64,000 nucleotides of DNA. Source: Sandarakinorhabdus sp. (GTDB taxonomy: Bacteria > Pseudomonadota > Alphaproteobacteria > Sphingomonadales > Sphingomonadaceae). Each line of letters opens with the position of its first letter. The first letter of the stretch is position 1. The notes under the pieces were generated by a model that saw only the letters and a program-made list of their open reading frames with translations, did not search any database and had not been told where the DNA came from. Of the stretch, positions 9,314 through 18,086 are shown piece after piece. The position numbers and the translations under genes are program-made. The stretch covers positions 1-64,000 of the forward strand of contig JAIMKW010000002.1 in assembly GCA_020692215.1 (NCBI GenBank), read 5' to 3'.

Positions 9314-10504
9314 TTACTCTACCGCGGAATAGATCATCGTGCGCAGCTGCCGCCGGACTGGGTAGGTGGATGACGGTATCAACTGGGTGAGGAACAACAC
9401 GACCAGCTCTTCGGCCGGGTCCACCCAGAAGAAGGTGGAGGCCGCACCACCCCAGAAATAATCCCCATTGTTGCCGGCGATCATGGTCTTGTGCACGGCA
9501 GTCGTGGTGGCAAAGCCAAGGCCGAAGCCGACGCCTTCATACGCCGCTTCCGAAAAGGCCGAGCGTGAAAGCTGCGGCAGGTCCTTTCCGCCGGGCAGGT
9601 GATTCGCTGTCATCAGGCTGAGGGTCTTGCGCCCGACAAGGCGCGGTGCACCGGTTCGCAGCGCCTCGGCAAAGAGCAGATAGTCGGCTGCGGTCGAAAG
9701 CAGGCCGCCGCCGCCGGAAATGAAACTGGGCGGCTTCAGGAAGGCCGATGTCTCGGCCTTGTCCTGAACGGCCATCCCGCCGGCCCTTGTGGGATGGTAG
9801 CAGGTTGCAAGCCGGTGGCCCTGACCCTCGCGCACATGGAAGCCTGTGTCCACCATCCCCAACGGCCTGAAAATCCGCTCGGCGATGAAGTCCTCGAACG
9901 GCTGGCCCGAAATCACCTGCACCAGCCAGCCGACCACGTCCGTTGCAACGGAGTAGTTCCACCAGTCCCCCGGCGAGAATTCCAGCGGGAGCGTTGCCAG
10001 CAGTTCGATCATGCGGGCGAGCGTCATGTCGCCTTTCTCGATCTCCCCGATGCCGAGGCGGCGATAGGCAGCATCGACGTTGGTGTTGAGCTGGAAGCCA
10101 TAGGTGAGGCCCGCCGTGTGGCGCAGCAGATCGATCACTTGCATCGGTCGTTTGGGGGCAGTCGTCTGCCACCCGGTCTTGATGGTGCCCGATTGGTAAA
10201 CTCGCAGGTCCTTCCACGCCGGGATATACCGGTGCACCGGGTCGTCGATCTGCAGCCGGCCTTCTTCCACCAGCATCATCAATGCGATGGAGGCGATCGG
10301 CTTTGTCATGGAATAGATGCGGAAGATCGTATCCTCGGCGAGCGGCCGGCCGGACGCCACATCGGCAAAGCCCTGGACCGACGAATGGACCGTCTCTCCG
10401 CGCTGCATCACCTTCACCAGTGCGCCCGGCAACCGCCCGCTATCGAGATAGACCTCTTTCAGGAACGGGGCGATCCGGGCCAGTCGATCAGGGTTCAGCG
10501 ACAT
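9314..10504 (-). CDS. Serine hydrolase, class C beta-lactamase/esterase family
   Basis: 396 residues of the beta-lactamase-like serine hydrolase family (PF00144). The catalytic SxxK motif is SMTK at residues 65-68, and the second-motif tyrosine is Tyr184 in WWNYSVATD. No signal peptide is visible, which with the LPGALVKVMQRGE N-terminus resembles cytoplasmic EstB-type esterases rather than a periplasmic beta-lactamase. The start at 10504 has an AGGAAG site upstream. Substrate unknown; it could be an ester, lactone or D-amino-acid amide. Confidence 0.85.
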   Translation of the reverse strand: MSLNPDRLARIAPFLKEVYLDSGRLPGALVKVMQRGETVHSSVQGFADVASGRPLAEDTIFRIYSMTKPIASIALMMLVEEGRLQIDDPVHRYIPAWKDLRVYQSGTIKTGWQTTAPKRPMQVIDLLRHTAGLTYGFQLNTNVDAAYRRLGIGEIEKGDMTLARMIELLATLPLEFSPGDWWNYSVATDVVGWLVQVISGQPFEDFIAERIFRPLGMVDTGFHVREGQGHRLATCYHPTRAGGMAVQDKAETSAFLKPPSFISGGGGLLSTAADYLLFAEALRTGAPRLVGRKTLSLMTANHLPGGKDLPQLSRSAFSEAAYEGVGFGLGFATTTAVHKTMIAGNNGDYFWGGAASTFFWVDPAEELVVLFLTQLIPSSTYPVRRQLRTMIYSAVE

Positions 10505-10622
10505 GTTTCTTCCTTTGCACTTCAACTTGCTTGGCGGTAGCAGGCTGATAGCCGGTAGCAGGCAATGGGTGGGGAGGCCAAGCGCAACCCTGCCTCAGGC
10601 CTTGGCAGCGTGGCATGGAATG

Positions 10623-10697
10623 GGGCGGTTAGCTCAGCGGTAGAGCATCTCGTTTACACCGAGAGGGTCGGGGGTTCGAAACCCTCACCGCCCACCA
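10623..10697 (+). tRNA. tRNA-Val (UAC)
   Basis: A cloverleaf is fully formed: acceptor GGGCGGT/ACCGCCC, D arm GCTC/GAGC, anticodon stem TCTCG/CGAGA with a 7-base loop TTTACAC (anticodon TAC), and a T arm with GGTTCGAAA. The terminal CCA is encoded (10695-10697). Confidence 0.97.
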
Positions 10698-11030
10698 TCC
10701 CCGATGCCCACCAACCCGGATGATCGGGCCCGGTAATCGAGGGAATGGCGGCACTCGGGCCGGACTGTTGCTGCAGCGCAACAGGGACTGGAAACCAGCC
10801 GCGGAGCCGAAAGCTTCACCCAGCCTTCCTGAATCCGTAACAAAAACGTCACAATAGACAGCCATTGCCGGTCGCAAGGCAAACAAACCGTTCAAAACAG
10901 CCCACAATGATTCGTCGCTGTGCGCAGCTTTGCCGTAGAGGTCGACTCCAATGCGAGCCAACATCTTGCGCGAAAACAGGTTTTCATCCGGCTTGGATAT
11001 TCGGCCGGTTACATCAGGGGTATTTGGCAG
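10698..11030. other. 333-bp intergenic region between tRNA-Val and the TonB receptor
   Basis: No convincing gene is present. It holds an inverted repeat (CTGTTGC, 10765-10771, and GCAACAG, 10778-10784, 6-base loop) without a following T-run. An A-rich stretch around 10840-10860 probably contributes to the promoter and leader of the TonB receptor. No clean -35/-10 pair was found. Confidence 0.5.
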
Positions 11031-14000
11031 ATGGCACTCAGGCTTCACACTATGCTTTGGGCGGGTCTCCGCCTTGGCGCAACTGTATCCATTTTCGCGC
11101 TGGCGGCTCCATCGGCCTACGCCCAGGAAGTGACCGGCACGATCCGGGGTGACGTCCAGGATGATGCCGGGAACCCGATTGCGGGCGCCACTGTCAGCAT
11201 CACGCACGTGCCGTCGGGCACCCGTTCGGTTCAGACGACCGACAATTCGGGCGCCTTCTCTGCCCCCAACCTGCGCATCGGCGGCCCGTTCGACATCGAA
11301 GTCGTGGCGCCCGGCTTCGACAGTGCAAAGTCGACCATCGTCTCCATCCAGTCCGGTCAGCCGCAGCGTGTTGCGGTTGTCCTGGTGGGCGAAGGCGCAA
11401 CGATTGAAGTGACGGCCGGGCGTGCGCCTTCGTCGATCACGTTGGCAACCGGCCCCGCCACCTCGCTCGATGCGCGGGCAATCGCAGGCGTTGCCAACGT
11501 CAACCGCGATATCCGCAACCTTGCAGCGCGCGATCCCTTCGTCAGCCTCGACCCGACCAATGGCGGTGCAATCTCGATTGCTGGCCAGAACAACCGCTTC
11601 AACCGGATTACGGTCGATGGCCTTGCCTTCGGCGACCCGTTCGGCCTTGAGTCCGGCGGCCTCGCTTCATCACGCGGCGCAGTCCCGCTTGACGCCATTG
11701 CGGAATTCACCGTTGAAACGGCGCCTGTCGACATTCAGCAGGGCGGCTTCCAGGGCGGTGCCATCAACACCGTTCTGAAATCCGGCGGCAATGATTTCGA
11801 TATCGGCGGCTTCTTCACCTATTCGTCCGACAGCCTTGCCGGAAACGAGACCCGCGGGCGTGAGGTTGTGCGCGATTTCGAATCCAAGATCTTTGGCGCC
11901 CAGATCACTGGCCCGATCATCAAGGACAAGCTGTTTTTCGCTGTGACATGGGAGAGCCTGCGCGATACCACGCCATCGCTCACCGGCCCGATTGGTGAAG
12001 GATTCGCCAATGAACTCCCGATAACACGTGCCCAGATCGACCAGGTTTCGGGCATCGCCAACTCGGTTTACAACTATGATACGCAAGATGTTGCCCGCGG
12101 CGTTGCCGAGAATGACGACAAGGTGGTCGCCAAGATCGACTGGAACATCTCCGACGGTCACCGCGCCGCCTTCACCTACATCTACAACAAGGGCAATATT
12201 CTGGCGGGCTTGACGGGCGCCAACCAGGTGACCGCCACCAACCCGACGCTCGCACTGCAGTCCAACAACTATGATCAGGGCGCCATCAACCACTATGGCG
12301 TGTTCCAGCTGAACAGCGAGTGGAGCGACAGCTTCTCGACCCAGGTGCGCGTGAGCTATCATGATTACGAGCGCCTGCAGGTGCCGTTCGGCGGTCGCGA
12401 GTTCGGCCAGTTCCAGGTTTGCCTCGCGGATGCCAATGTCGGGCAGAGCGGCACGGATCTGATCCGCTGCCCATCGGGCACCGGCCGTATCCAGTTCGGC
12501 CCCGACGTCTCGCGTCAGGCCAATGAGCTGTTCGTGCAGACATTGGGTGTCGAGCTACAGGCTCGTATCCAGGGCAACGGCCACGATGTGAAGATCATCG
12601 GCGAACGTCGTGGACAGGATATCAACAACCTGTTTGCCCAGCGTGTGTCGGGCGCCTGGTACTTCGACTCCATTGAGGATCTGCAGAACCAGCGTGCGGG
12701 CGAGCTGGACTATGGCTCACCGATCCTTGGCACGATCGACTCTGTTCGCGCCAAGTTCCAGAACAATGTCTACACATTCGGTATCCAGGACACATGGGAC
12801 ATCAACGAGGCTCTCACTGTCGTCTATGGCGTGCGCTATGATCTTTATGAAACACCGGATCGCCCGCTGTTCAACGCGGACTTTGTGAACCGGTTCGGCT
12901 TTGCCAACAACAATACGCTGAACGGGCGCGATATCATCCAGCCGCGCTTCGGCCTGACCTGGCGGGTGGATGATCGTCTACGACTGCGGGCTTCGGCCGG
13001 TCTGTTTGCCGGCGGCAACCCCAATGTGTGGATATCGAACAGCTATTCGAACCCGGGGCCGACGCTTGGCCGGGTCCAGGTTCGGCGCACGGGCACGGGC
13101 GACACCTTCACCGTTTCCGGCGTGACAGGGCTGACCGCCCAGCAGCAGAACGATATCGGCGCTGCCACGCTGAACGGGACAACAGGCGGAACCGGCATTC
13201 CTGACATCCTCGACCAGATCATCGCAACCAGCGGCTCGTCTGTTGCCCCGACCAATGCGCTGGATCCCAATTTCGAGATCCCGTCGCAGTGGCGGATCTC
13301 CGGAACGGTGGATTATGCCGCCAACCTCGGGCCGCTGGGGGATGACTGGAATTTCACGGGAAGCGTGATCTGGTCGCGCGTGAAAGATGCTCTGACCTGG
13401 ACAGACCTGCGCTCCATCACCAACACGGTTCAGGCGACCCTGCCGGATGGTCGTGCGCGCTACCAGGGCTTTAACGTAGCGTCGGGCACCAACACCGACA
13501 TCTTCCTGACCAACACAAGCCAGGGTTATAGCTGGAACGTTGTCGGTCGGGTGGACAAGGCCTGGGATAACGGCATCTCGCTCGGCGCAGCCTACACGCT
13601 GCAGCGCGTGAAGGATGTGAGCCCGGGCACCTCGTCGGTTGCCTTCTCCAACTATGACAACACGGTTGGCGGCATCGATCCGAACAATTCGGCCTATGGC
13701 ACGTCGAACTACCAGATCGACAACAGCTGGCGCCTGAAGGCCGGCTATGATGCCGAGCTTTTTGGTGACAACCTCTCGCGGTTCGAACTGTTCTTCACCA
13801 GCCGCGCAGGCCAGCGCTACAGCCACACCTTCGCTGATATCGGGACGGCTGGCCGTTCTGCCATCTTCGGGGTTACGGGCAACGACGGCCGACAGCTGAT
13901 GTATGTGCCCGACGTATCCTCGGCAACGGCTGATGCGTTGGTGCAATATGCGCCCGGCTTCGATTTTGCCGGCTTCCAGAGCTTCATCCAGGGCAATGAC

Positions 14001-14375
14001 CTGAACAAGTTCCAGGGCCAGATCGCGCCGAAGAATCTGGGCAAGAGCCCGCGGTTCAACAAGCTGGACCTCAGGATCAGCCAGGAAATTCCGTTTTTCC
14101 TGGGCGGCAAGATCGAGCTGTTCGGCGATGTGGAAAATGTGCTCAACCTGCTGAACAGCGATTGGGGTTCACTTCGCCAGGTGGCCTTCCCCTATCGGGC
14201 GCAGATCGTGAACGTTCAGTGCCTTCAGGCTAGCGGCGCTGCTGTCACCGGGACTGGCCAGGCCTGCGCCAAATATCAGTATTCCGGTTTCCGGGAGCCC
14301 TCCGAGACGATCTTCACGAATGTCTCCATCTGGCAGATCCGCCTTGGCGTCCGTCTCCAGTTCCGTGGGCTCTGA
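11031..14375 (+). CDS. TonB-dependent receptor with N-terminal carboxypeptidase-regulatory domain (Oar-like)
   Basis: A large outer-membrane receptor of about 1114 residues. After the signal peptide (hydrophobic GATVSIFALAAPSAYA), a carboxypeptidase-regulatory-like beta-sandwich starts at TGTIRGDVQDDAGNPIAGATV. A plug domain follows (RDIRNLAARDPFVSLDP, ITVDGLAFGDPFGL), then a long beta-barrel ending in an aromatic-poor GVRLQFRGL strand. This is the Oar/TBDR architecture common in sphingomonads and myxobacteria, used for large or unknown substrates, with energy from TonB-ExbBD. ATG 11031 has an AGGGG site about 10 bases upstream; an open extension to 10920 would displace the signal. Ligand unknown. 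A hairpin terminator follows. Confidence 0.9.
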   Translation: MALRLHTMLWAGLRLGATVSIFALAAPSAYAQEVTGTIRGDVQDDAGNPIAGATVSITHVPSGTRSVQTTDNSGAFSAPNLRIGGPFDIEVVAPGFDSAKSTIVSIQSGQPQRVAVVLVGEGATIEVTAGRAPSSITLATGPATSLDARAIAGVANVNRDIRNLAARDPFVSLDPTNGGAISIAGQNNRFNRITVDGLAFGDPFGLESGGLASSRGAVPLDAIAEFTVETAPVDIQQGGFQGGAINTVLKSGGNDFDIGGFFTYSSDSLAGNETRGREVVRDFESKIFGAQITGPIIKDKLFFAVTWESLRDTTPSLTGPIGEGFANELPITRAQIDQVSGIANSVYNYDTQDVARGVAENDDKVVAKIDWNISDGHRAAFTYIYNKGNILAGLTGANQVTATNPTLALQSNNYDQGAINHYGVFQLNSEWSDSFSTQVRVSYHDYERLQVPFGGREFGQFQVCLADANVGQSGTDLIRCPSGTGRIQFGPDVSRQANELFVQTLGVELQARIQGNGHDVKIIGERRGQDINNLFAQRVSGAWYFDSIEDLQNQRAGELDYGSPILGTIDSVRAKFQNNVYTFGIQDTWDINEALTVVYGVRYDLYETPDRPLFNADFVNRFGFANNNTLNGRDIIQPRFGLTWRVDDRLRLRASAGLFAGGNPNVWISNSYSNPGPTLGRVQVRRTGTGDTFTVSGVTGLTAQQQNDIGAATLNGTTGGTGIPDILDQIIATSGSSVAPTNALDPNFEIPSQWRISGTVDYAANLGPLGDDWNFTGSVIWSRVKDALTWTDLRSITNTVQATLPDGRARYQGFNVASGTNTDIFLTNTSQGYSWNVVGRVDKAWDNGISLGAAYTLQRVKDVSPGTSSVAFSNYDNTVGGIDPNNSAYGTSNYQIDNSWRLKAGYDAELFGDNLSRFELFFTSRAGQRYSHTFADIGTAGRSAIFGVTGNDGRQLMYVPDVSSATADALVQYAPGFDFAGFQSFIQGNDLNKFQGQIAPKNLGKSPRFNKLDLRISQEIPFFLGGKIELFGDVENVLNLLNSDWGSLRQVAFPYRAQIVNVQCLQASGAAVTGTGQACAKYQYSGFREPSETIFTNVSIWQIRLGVRLQFRGL

Positions 14376-14407
14376 ACCGGCGGGTTTGAACCAACTGGCA
14401 TGAAACA

Positions 14408-14439
14408 GGGGCAGCCGGTGCAGACCGTCTGCCCCTTTT
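14408..14439 (+). terminator. Rho-independent terminator of the TonB receptor gene
   Basis: Stem GGGGCAG (14408-14414) pairs with CTGCCCC (14429-14435). An inner CGGT/ACCG helix extends it across a C/T mismatch to a GCAG loop. TTTT follows (14436-14439). Confidence 0.85.
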
Positions 14440-14493
14440 CATTGCCTTTGCCTGCCGGGATCGGCTAGCAGGCAATCCTTCGCGGTCTGGTGT

Positions 14494-14578
14494 GCGGGCG
14501 TGGTGAAACTGGTAGACGCGCGGGACTCAAAATCCCGTTCCGCAAGGAGTGTCGGTTCGAGCCCGACCGCCCGCACCA
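14494..14578 (+). tRNA. tRNA-Leu (CAA)
   Basis: An 85-base class II tRNA: acceptor GCGGGCG/CGCCCGC, anticodon stem CGGGA/TCCCG with loop CTCAAAA (anticodon CAA), a long variable arm and a T loop with GGTTCGAGC. CCA is encoded at 14576-14578. Confidence 0.96.
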
Positions 14579-14627
14579 ACCCTGAATGGTCTGAAGCCCG
14601 ACCCTGGCGCTTGCCGGCTTGAACGGA

Positions 14628-15083
14628 TCAGCCTTTCGCGCCGCGTGTCTTTTCCAGCCCGCTTTGCAGATCAGCCAGCAGGGGCAGCAGGGTTTCGACC
14701 AGAGCGGCCGGCAGCCGGTCGACCATCAGCGCAAGCGCTGGCCCCATCCTATGCAGGCAATTCTTGTGCACGTCGCCCCCCAGTGGCGTGAGGGCGACCA
14801 GTTTCGCGCGTCGGTCTTCGGGGTCTGGCCGTGTGGCGACCAATCCGGCAGCCTCCATGCGCGCGAGTGTTGATGTCATGGTCTGCTTGGTAACTTGAAA
14901 GGCACCGGCGAGCCGCAGCGGGGCCCATTCGCCGCCGAGCCTCATAAAATGGTCCAATATACCGAACTGGGCCAGCGTCAGCCCGGCCGGCAGGGCTTGT
15001 TCTGCACAGGATCGCGCCAGCTGGTTGAGGGTGCCAATCTCGTTGAACAGCCGATAGAGCTGCTGTTCGCTATCAGACAGCAA
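14628..15083 (-). CDS. MarR family transcriptional regulator
   Basis: About 151 residues of the winged-helix MarR family. Helix-turn-helix features are visible at LTLAQFGILDHFMRLGG, FQVTKQTMTSTLARMEAAGLV and the wing DPEDRRAKLVALTPLG. The start is taken as TTG 15083, overlapping the end of the upstream nitroreductase gene by 11 bases with a GGGG site about 8 bases ahead; the open frame further upstream is antisense-like in composition. Co-transcription suggests it regulates its own operon in response to a small phenolic or redox-active ligand. That is inference. Confidence 0.85.
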   Translation of the reverse strand: MLSDSEQQLYRLFNEIGTLNQLARSCAEQALPAGLTLAQFGILDHFMRLGGEWAPLRLAGAFQVTKQTMTSTLARMEAAGLVATRPDPEDRRAKLVALTPLGGDVHKNCLHRMGPALALMVDRLPAALVETLLPLLADLQSGLEKTRGAKG

Positions 15084-16206
15084 GTTTAGACCCCAGAGGA
15101 CGGCGTGGCGTGGGGCCGATTGCCGGGCCGTGGCCGATGCGGGCCAGCATTTGCACGCGGCCTCCATCCGGCGCCAGCAGGCGGTGCATCGCTGCGTTGA
15201 TTCGGGCCATTTCCGGATATTCCTGCAGGGACTGGCTCATCGGATGCATCGAAAGGCCGGCAGCCGTTGCAGCAAGGTTCAATCGCACATAGTCGTAGCC
15301 TGCGGACAGCTGGTTTGCTCTGTCGTTGCTCGCTGTGGAAATCCAGATGAAGGCCGGTGCTGAGCCGTAACTGTCCTGCATCATCTTCAAGCCCGACCTG
15401 AAGGCAAAGCTGTCGGGATCGGACAGGCTCTCGTGGCTGATGACACCAATCGCGTCCATCGCCTCGATCATCGGGCCATGCATTTCCAGCCCGTCGGGGT
15501 TTGCATCGATCTCGCGCGCGCCAATACGCATGACCGCCATCGATTCCTGATGAGTGCGCGGAATGCGCATCTCGAGTTCTACAGCCTCAAGAACGAGCGC
15601 CCTTATGGCTTCGATTTTCCCGGGATCGGCCGTGTAGGCAGCGATGATCCCGGCTGCCTTCACCACTGTTTCGAGATCGGCCTCGCCGACCGGGCGTGCG
15701 AGATCATAGGCTTGCTTGTTGGACCGGCGGTGCGGGATCTGCGCGAACAGCGGGTCTTTGGGTGGCGCCGACGGGGTAAAGCGCAAGGCCGCGATCGGGC
15801 GTTCGTCAAGCCGCTCGGCTTCGCCTTGGGGGAAGGGCTGAATAGCCAGTGCGTGGCCGCGTTCTGCGGCTGCGATTCGGGCAAGTTCCAGGAAGGTTCC
15901 CTGGCTGATGGTGATCTGCCGATCGAAGGGGTCAGTCTGGGGCAGACGTCGATCAAGATCTGCGAACAGAACGGCCCCATCATCGCCCACAAGCCTGATA
16001 CGCCAGGGTTGGAGATTGTGGGAATTCGGGGCGAGGATCGCATGGCGAAAGGCATCCAGCCGGATGTCCTCGGGCGCGGGATCATCGAGAGTCCACGGGG
16101 CCATCGCCGTTTGCGGCGTTCGCATCACACGCCAGTATCCGCCGATGGCGACAAGGGCGATTGCTCCGCCAGCGACGGACAGGACAGTTCGGCGAGAGGC
16201 AGCCAT
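15073..16206 (-). CDS. Nitroreductase-like (Acg family) protein with Tat signal
   Basis: 377 residues. The N-terminus MAASRRTVLSVAGGAIALVA is a twin-arginine signal (SRRTVLS plus a hydrophobic core), so the protein is probably exported folded with a flavin. The body resembles the tandem nitroreductase fold of the Acg group: FRHAILAPNSHNLQPWRI at the start (FMN-phosphate site), an IPHRRSNKQAYD middle motif, and AAGLSMHPMSQSLQEYPEM near the end. A GGAGAA ribosome site precedes ATG 16206; the frame continues upstream to 16317 without support. It forms a two-gene operon with the MarR gene. Confidence 0.8.
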   Translation of the reverse strand: MAASRRTVLSVAGGAIALVAIGGYWRVMRTPQTAMAPWTLDDPAPEDIRLDAFRHAILAPNSHNLQPWRIRLVGDDGAVLFADLDRRLPQTDPFDRQITISQGTFLELARIAAAERGHALAIQPFPQGEAERLDERPIAALRFTPSAPPKDPLFAQIPHRRSNKQAYDLARPVGEADLETVVKAAGIIAAYTADPGKIEAIRALVLEAVELEMRIPRTHQESMAVMRIGAREIDANPDGLEMHGPMIEAMDAIGVISHESLSDPDSFAFRSGLKMMQDSYGSAPAFIWISTASNDRANQLSAGYDYVRLNLAATAAGLSMHPMSQSLQEYPEMARINAAMHRLLAPDGGRVQMLARIGHGPAIGPTPRRPLGSKLAV

Positions 16207-16374
16207 GGCGTTCTCCGTGACAGTCTGTTGCCTGACTATATGGCGATGCCGGCCCTCCATCAATCCAAAGCTGCGGATTGCCGCTATGGTTTTCCAGTCG
16301 TTGCATCCTTTGCGCAAAACAATTTGCAGTCCCCATGACGCTGGATTAGCCTATTGGCTCAGGGGGGACTGTTG

Positions 16375-17658
16375 ATGAACATGGAGGTGCTGCGCATCGG
16401 GCGGGTTCCGGCTGTTTCGGAAAGCCGCCGTTTGCGCCTCTCGCTGATTTTTATCCTCTATCTCGCCCAAGGGGTTCCCCTTGGGCTTTTCTATATCGCG
16501 ATCCCGGCGTGGATGGCGGCCAATGGCGCCAGTGCAGCGGCTGTCGGCACCGTGCTGGGCTTCACCTCGCTGCCCTGGACGCTCAAATTCTTCAACGGTT
16601 TCATCATGGAGCGCTATCCCTATCTGCCGATGGGGCGGCGGCGGGCGTGGCTGATCGGTGCACAATCCCTGATGGTGTTCGGCATGCTGGCGATGGCCTT
16701 GCTGGATCCGGCTTTCAGCGATGTCGCAATCCTGTCTGCACTGAGCTTTTGCATCATGACGGCGACAACGTTTCAGGATGTCGCGATCGACGGCATGGCG
16801 GTGGACCTTGTGCCAGACCCTGAACGCCCGCGTGCCAATGGTCTTATGTTCGGTGGGCAGGCGCTGGGGATGGCGGCTGCGGGCGCTGCAGCGGGGTTCG
16901 GAATCGGGCTGATTGGGCTTTCCGGTGTCTCGATTGTCGCCGCGATGTTCGTGACATTGCTTATCGCCTGCATGGTGTTTTGCCGAGAGCGACCAGGCGA
17001 GCGGCTTCTGCCCTGGAGTTCTGGCACCGCATCGAAGGAATGTGCAGACGCGCATCTGGGGGCCTGGTGGCCGGTGCTGAAGACGACCTGGGCCGCTATG
17101 ATGGACCGGAACAGCCTGATTGCGATGGCGCCCATGATGCTGATCGGTGTGCACGGCGGATTGTATGTGGGCGCTTTGCCACTGATTGCCGCGGGCGAAG
17201 CGGGCTGGGCTCAGGAGCGCATTTCGGCAACTGCCTCCAGCGGGTCTCTGCTGGCCGGTGTGCTGGCCGTTCTGGTGTATGGCGCGATCGTGGCATGGCT
17301 TGGCGCACGCAGGACGATGCTGTCTGTTTATGGCCTGATTGCGCTTTCGGGCGCGGCCATGCTGCTGTTTCGGGACAGCTGGTCTGCCGGCTGGCCAGTC
17401 ACCGGGATGCTGCTGGCATCGGATCCGCTCAACTTCTGCCTTGCGGTCTGCCTTGGAACCATCGCCATGAAGCTGTGCACGCCCGCGGTCGCGGCCACCC
17501 AGTTCACGCTTTACATGGCCATTTCGAACTTCGGACGCACGTTGGGCTCTGCCGCGCTTGGTCCGATCGAGTCCGTGGGTGGGACAGAAGGCTTGATGTG
17601 GGCCATCGTCGCCGTGGGTGTTGCAGGGGCTGTGCTGGCTTCGCGCATCCGCATTTAG
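16375..17658 (+). CDS. MFS transporter, PAT/AmpG-like family
   Basis: 427 residues with about twelve hydrophobic segments. The N-terminal half has the AmpG/PAT (peptide-acetyl-CoA transporter) signatures: YLAQGVPLGLFYIAIPAWM in TM1, LPWTLKFFNGFIMERYP, and TTFQDVAIDGMAVDLVP, which carries the conserved DVAIDG motif. AmpG members import anhydromuropeptides; others export acetyl-CoA or antibiotics, so the substrate stays open. ATG 16375 follows CAGGGGGGAC by 7 bases. It stands alone, divergent from the nitroreductase and convergent with the OsmC gene. Confidence 0.85.
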   Translation: MNMEVLRIGRVPAVSESRRLRLSLIFILYLAQGVPLGLFYIAIPAWMAANGASAAAVGTVLGFTSLPWTLKFFNGFIMERYPYLPMGRRRAWLIGAQSLMVFGMLAMALLDPAFSDVAILSALSFCIMTATTFQDVAIDGMAVDLVPDPERPRANGLMFGGQALGMAAAGAAAGFGIGLIGLSGVSIVAAMFVTLLIACMVFCRERPGERLLPWSSGTASKECADAHLGAWWPVLKTTWAAMMDRNSLIAMAPMMLIGVHGGLYVGALPLIAAGEAGWAQERISATASSGSLLAGVLAVLVYGAIVAWLGARRTMLSVYGLIALSGAAMLLFRDSWSAGWPVTGMLLASDPLNFCLAVCLGTIAMKLCTPAVAATQFTLYMAISNFGRTLGSAALGPIESVGGTEGLMWAIVAVGVAGAVLASRIRI

Positions 17659-17660
17659 TG

Positions 17661-18083
17661 TCAGCCTTCCGCGGTGCGGATCAGCGGCGTGCCTTCCAGC
17701 GTGCGCTGAACCGGGCATTTGGCAGCGACATCGATAAGCCGGGCATGTTGCTCTGGCGTAAGGTCTGCGCCTTTCAGCGTGATGGTTTTGGTGAACACAT
17801 CCTGGCGCGGGCTGGAAGCGCCTTCGCCGCCCTTCTGGTGGGTGATGCTGACTTCCACATGCTCCAGCGGCCATTTCTGCTGGATTGCATACCAGCGGAT
17901 TGTCATCGCTGTGCACTCGCCGAGCGCTGCGGTCAGCAGGTCATAGGGGTTGGGGCCAAGGTTGCCGCCGCCGAAATCCACAGGCTCGTCACCGCTGATA
18001 TGGTGGCCCGACACGCTGATATCGACAGCATAGGCGCTTTTGCCGGTTTCGGTGATGTGGGCAGTCTTCAGCTCAGCTGACAT
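17661..18083 (-). CDS. OsmC family protein
   Basis: A 140-residue OsmC/Ohr-superfamily protein. The two redox cysteines of the family are at GECTAMTIRWYA and AAKCPVQRTLEG, and the N-terminal half contains the GGGNLGPNPYDLLTAALG motif. This is the YhfA/OsmC-like subgroup rather than Ohr. The family reduces organic hydroperoxides using thiols. It starts 3 bases after the symporter gene ends, so it is the last gene of a hydrolase-symporter-osmC operon. Confidence 0.88.
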   Translation of the reverse strand: MSAELKTAHITETGKSAYAVDISVSGHHISGDEPVDFGGGNLGPNPYDLLTAALGECTAMTIRWYAIQQKWPLEHVEVSITHQKGGEGASSPRQDVFTKTITLKGADLTPEQHARLIDVAAKCPVQRTLEGTPLIRTAEG

Positions 18084-18086
18084 GGT

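Noticed and set aside
10765..10784. CTGTTGC/GCAACAG hairpin after tRNA-Val as a terminator
   Set aside because: No T-run follows and the stem is only 7 bp; kept only as a note in the intergenic region.
16351..17916. 521-codon minus-strand frame opposite the MFS transporter
   Set aside because: Composition is Gln/His/Arg/Pro-rich with no motif, while the plus strand encodes twelve clear membrane helices.
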